Shown piece after piece: positions 63,758 to 64,000 of a DNA stretch of 64,000 nt. A program made the position numbers and the translations under genes. This DNA is from Lonicera japonica (taxonomy: Eukaryota > Streptophyta > Magnoliopsida > Dipsacales > Caprifoliaceae): positions 23,313,017 to 23,377,016 of the forward strand of contig CM038466.1 in assembly GCA_021464415.1 (NCBI GenBank), written 5' to 3'. Every line of letters begins with the position of its first letter. The stretch's first letter is position 1. The notes under the pieces are model-generated. The model was not told the origin of the DNA. It made no database searches and worked only from the letters and a program-made list of their open reading frames with translations.

Positions 63758-64000
63758 TAATAAACTCCATTCTTTGTATGGTATGACTTAATGCCACCTC
63801 AATAGTTCTGTATACCAGAAACTAAAGCACGTTTGAAATATTTTATATTTTAAACAAAGTTGAAATTTCAATATTAGTGGCTGTAGTACTATAAGCAATG
63901 TTGTTGCATATAGTAATTACTTAAAAGATTTAGATGGATAAGGTGAGTAAAAGCAAATGATGAAGGTGTGATTTATATATTATGTACATGAGTGGCCTTA
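63758..64000. other. Tandem-unit DNA at the right edge
   Basis: Continues the unit after Copia-R (ctttgtatggtatgacttaa, gatggataaggtgagtaaaa). It ends in the beginning of another module copy (atgtacatgagtggcctta, 63982-64000), which predicts a further DUF241 copy to the right. Confidence 0.75.

Overview
The window is plant nuclear DNA, most likely from a dicot. Evidence is the AT-rich intergenic sequence, intronless genes of the plant-only DUF241 family, and many Ty1/copia retrotransposons primed from initiator tRNA-Met, together with MULE, hAT and Harbinger elements, a LINE and a SINE. Species cannot be fixed from the sequence. Nothing bacterial, organellar or viral was seen.

The host content is one tandem cluster of DUF241 (PF03087) genes, all on the minus strand. 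I count eight copies, here called A to H from left to right. Four are open reading frames without visible damage: C 16803-17600, D 21311-22108, E 31124-31930 and F 38553-39350. Each encodes 265-268 residues and has a TATA-like box about 85-90 bp upstream of the ATG and a conserved upstream block about 260-400 bp upstream. The other four are pseudogenes. A (838-1174) is cut and joined to a retrotransposon gag. B (10399-10940 plus 14732-14750) has an internal deletion and a copia insertion. G (41611-42373 plus 42851-42886) has lost its ATG, has nonsense codons and carries an LTR. H (50604-50830, 57853-57903 and 58633-58696) is split by a copia and a hAT element and lacks its 5' half. Flanking DNA is duplicated with the genes. 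A roughly 60-bp noncoding block recurs about 0.6-1.2 kb 3' of most copies once later insertions are discounted.

Almost everything else is transposable elements inserted into this array, many with target-site duplications (TSDs) that can be read directly. Copia-1 is 1673-9570 (TSD gttca). Copia-2 is 10941-14731 (ttgaa). An antisense LINE 3' fragment is 18274-19173 (16-bp TSD). A hairpin-rich MITE is 20330-20622 (ttatttta). A TRIM-like LTR element is 23544-24653 (gatca). A MULE-type element is 24719-25738 (aaatatata). A larger inverted-repeat element, 25892-30401, holds a nested MULE (26323-29348) and a Harbinger MITE (29780-30309, TTA). A SINE is 30562-30728. Copia-4 is 34180-38288 (actag). 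A rearranged Copia-5 locus is 42374-48598 and has a hAT nested in it (46282-47526). Copia-3 is 50831-57852 (tgaaa), a hAT MITE is 57904-58632 (actgagat), and Copia-R is 58953-63752 (attaa, identical LTRs). A second Copia-R family gag fragment lies at the left edge.

The points most worth following are these. A 16-bp palindrome recurs in the U3 of the Copia-4/5 LTRs, twice in one and four times in the other. GTCACTG/CAGTGAC hairpins are shared by the untranslated leaders of two different copia families. The Copia-5 locus has a duplicated-flank structure with a short microhomology junction. The 20.3-kb MITE is built from five short hairpin modules. Very young elements lack essential functions, which suggests they were moved in trans. 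A conserved noncoding block accompanies the gene copies. No defence, biosynthetic or other multi-gene system is visible.
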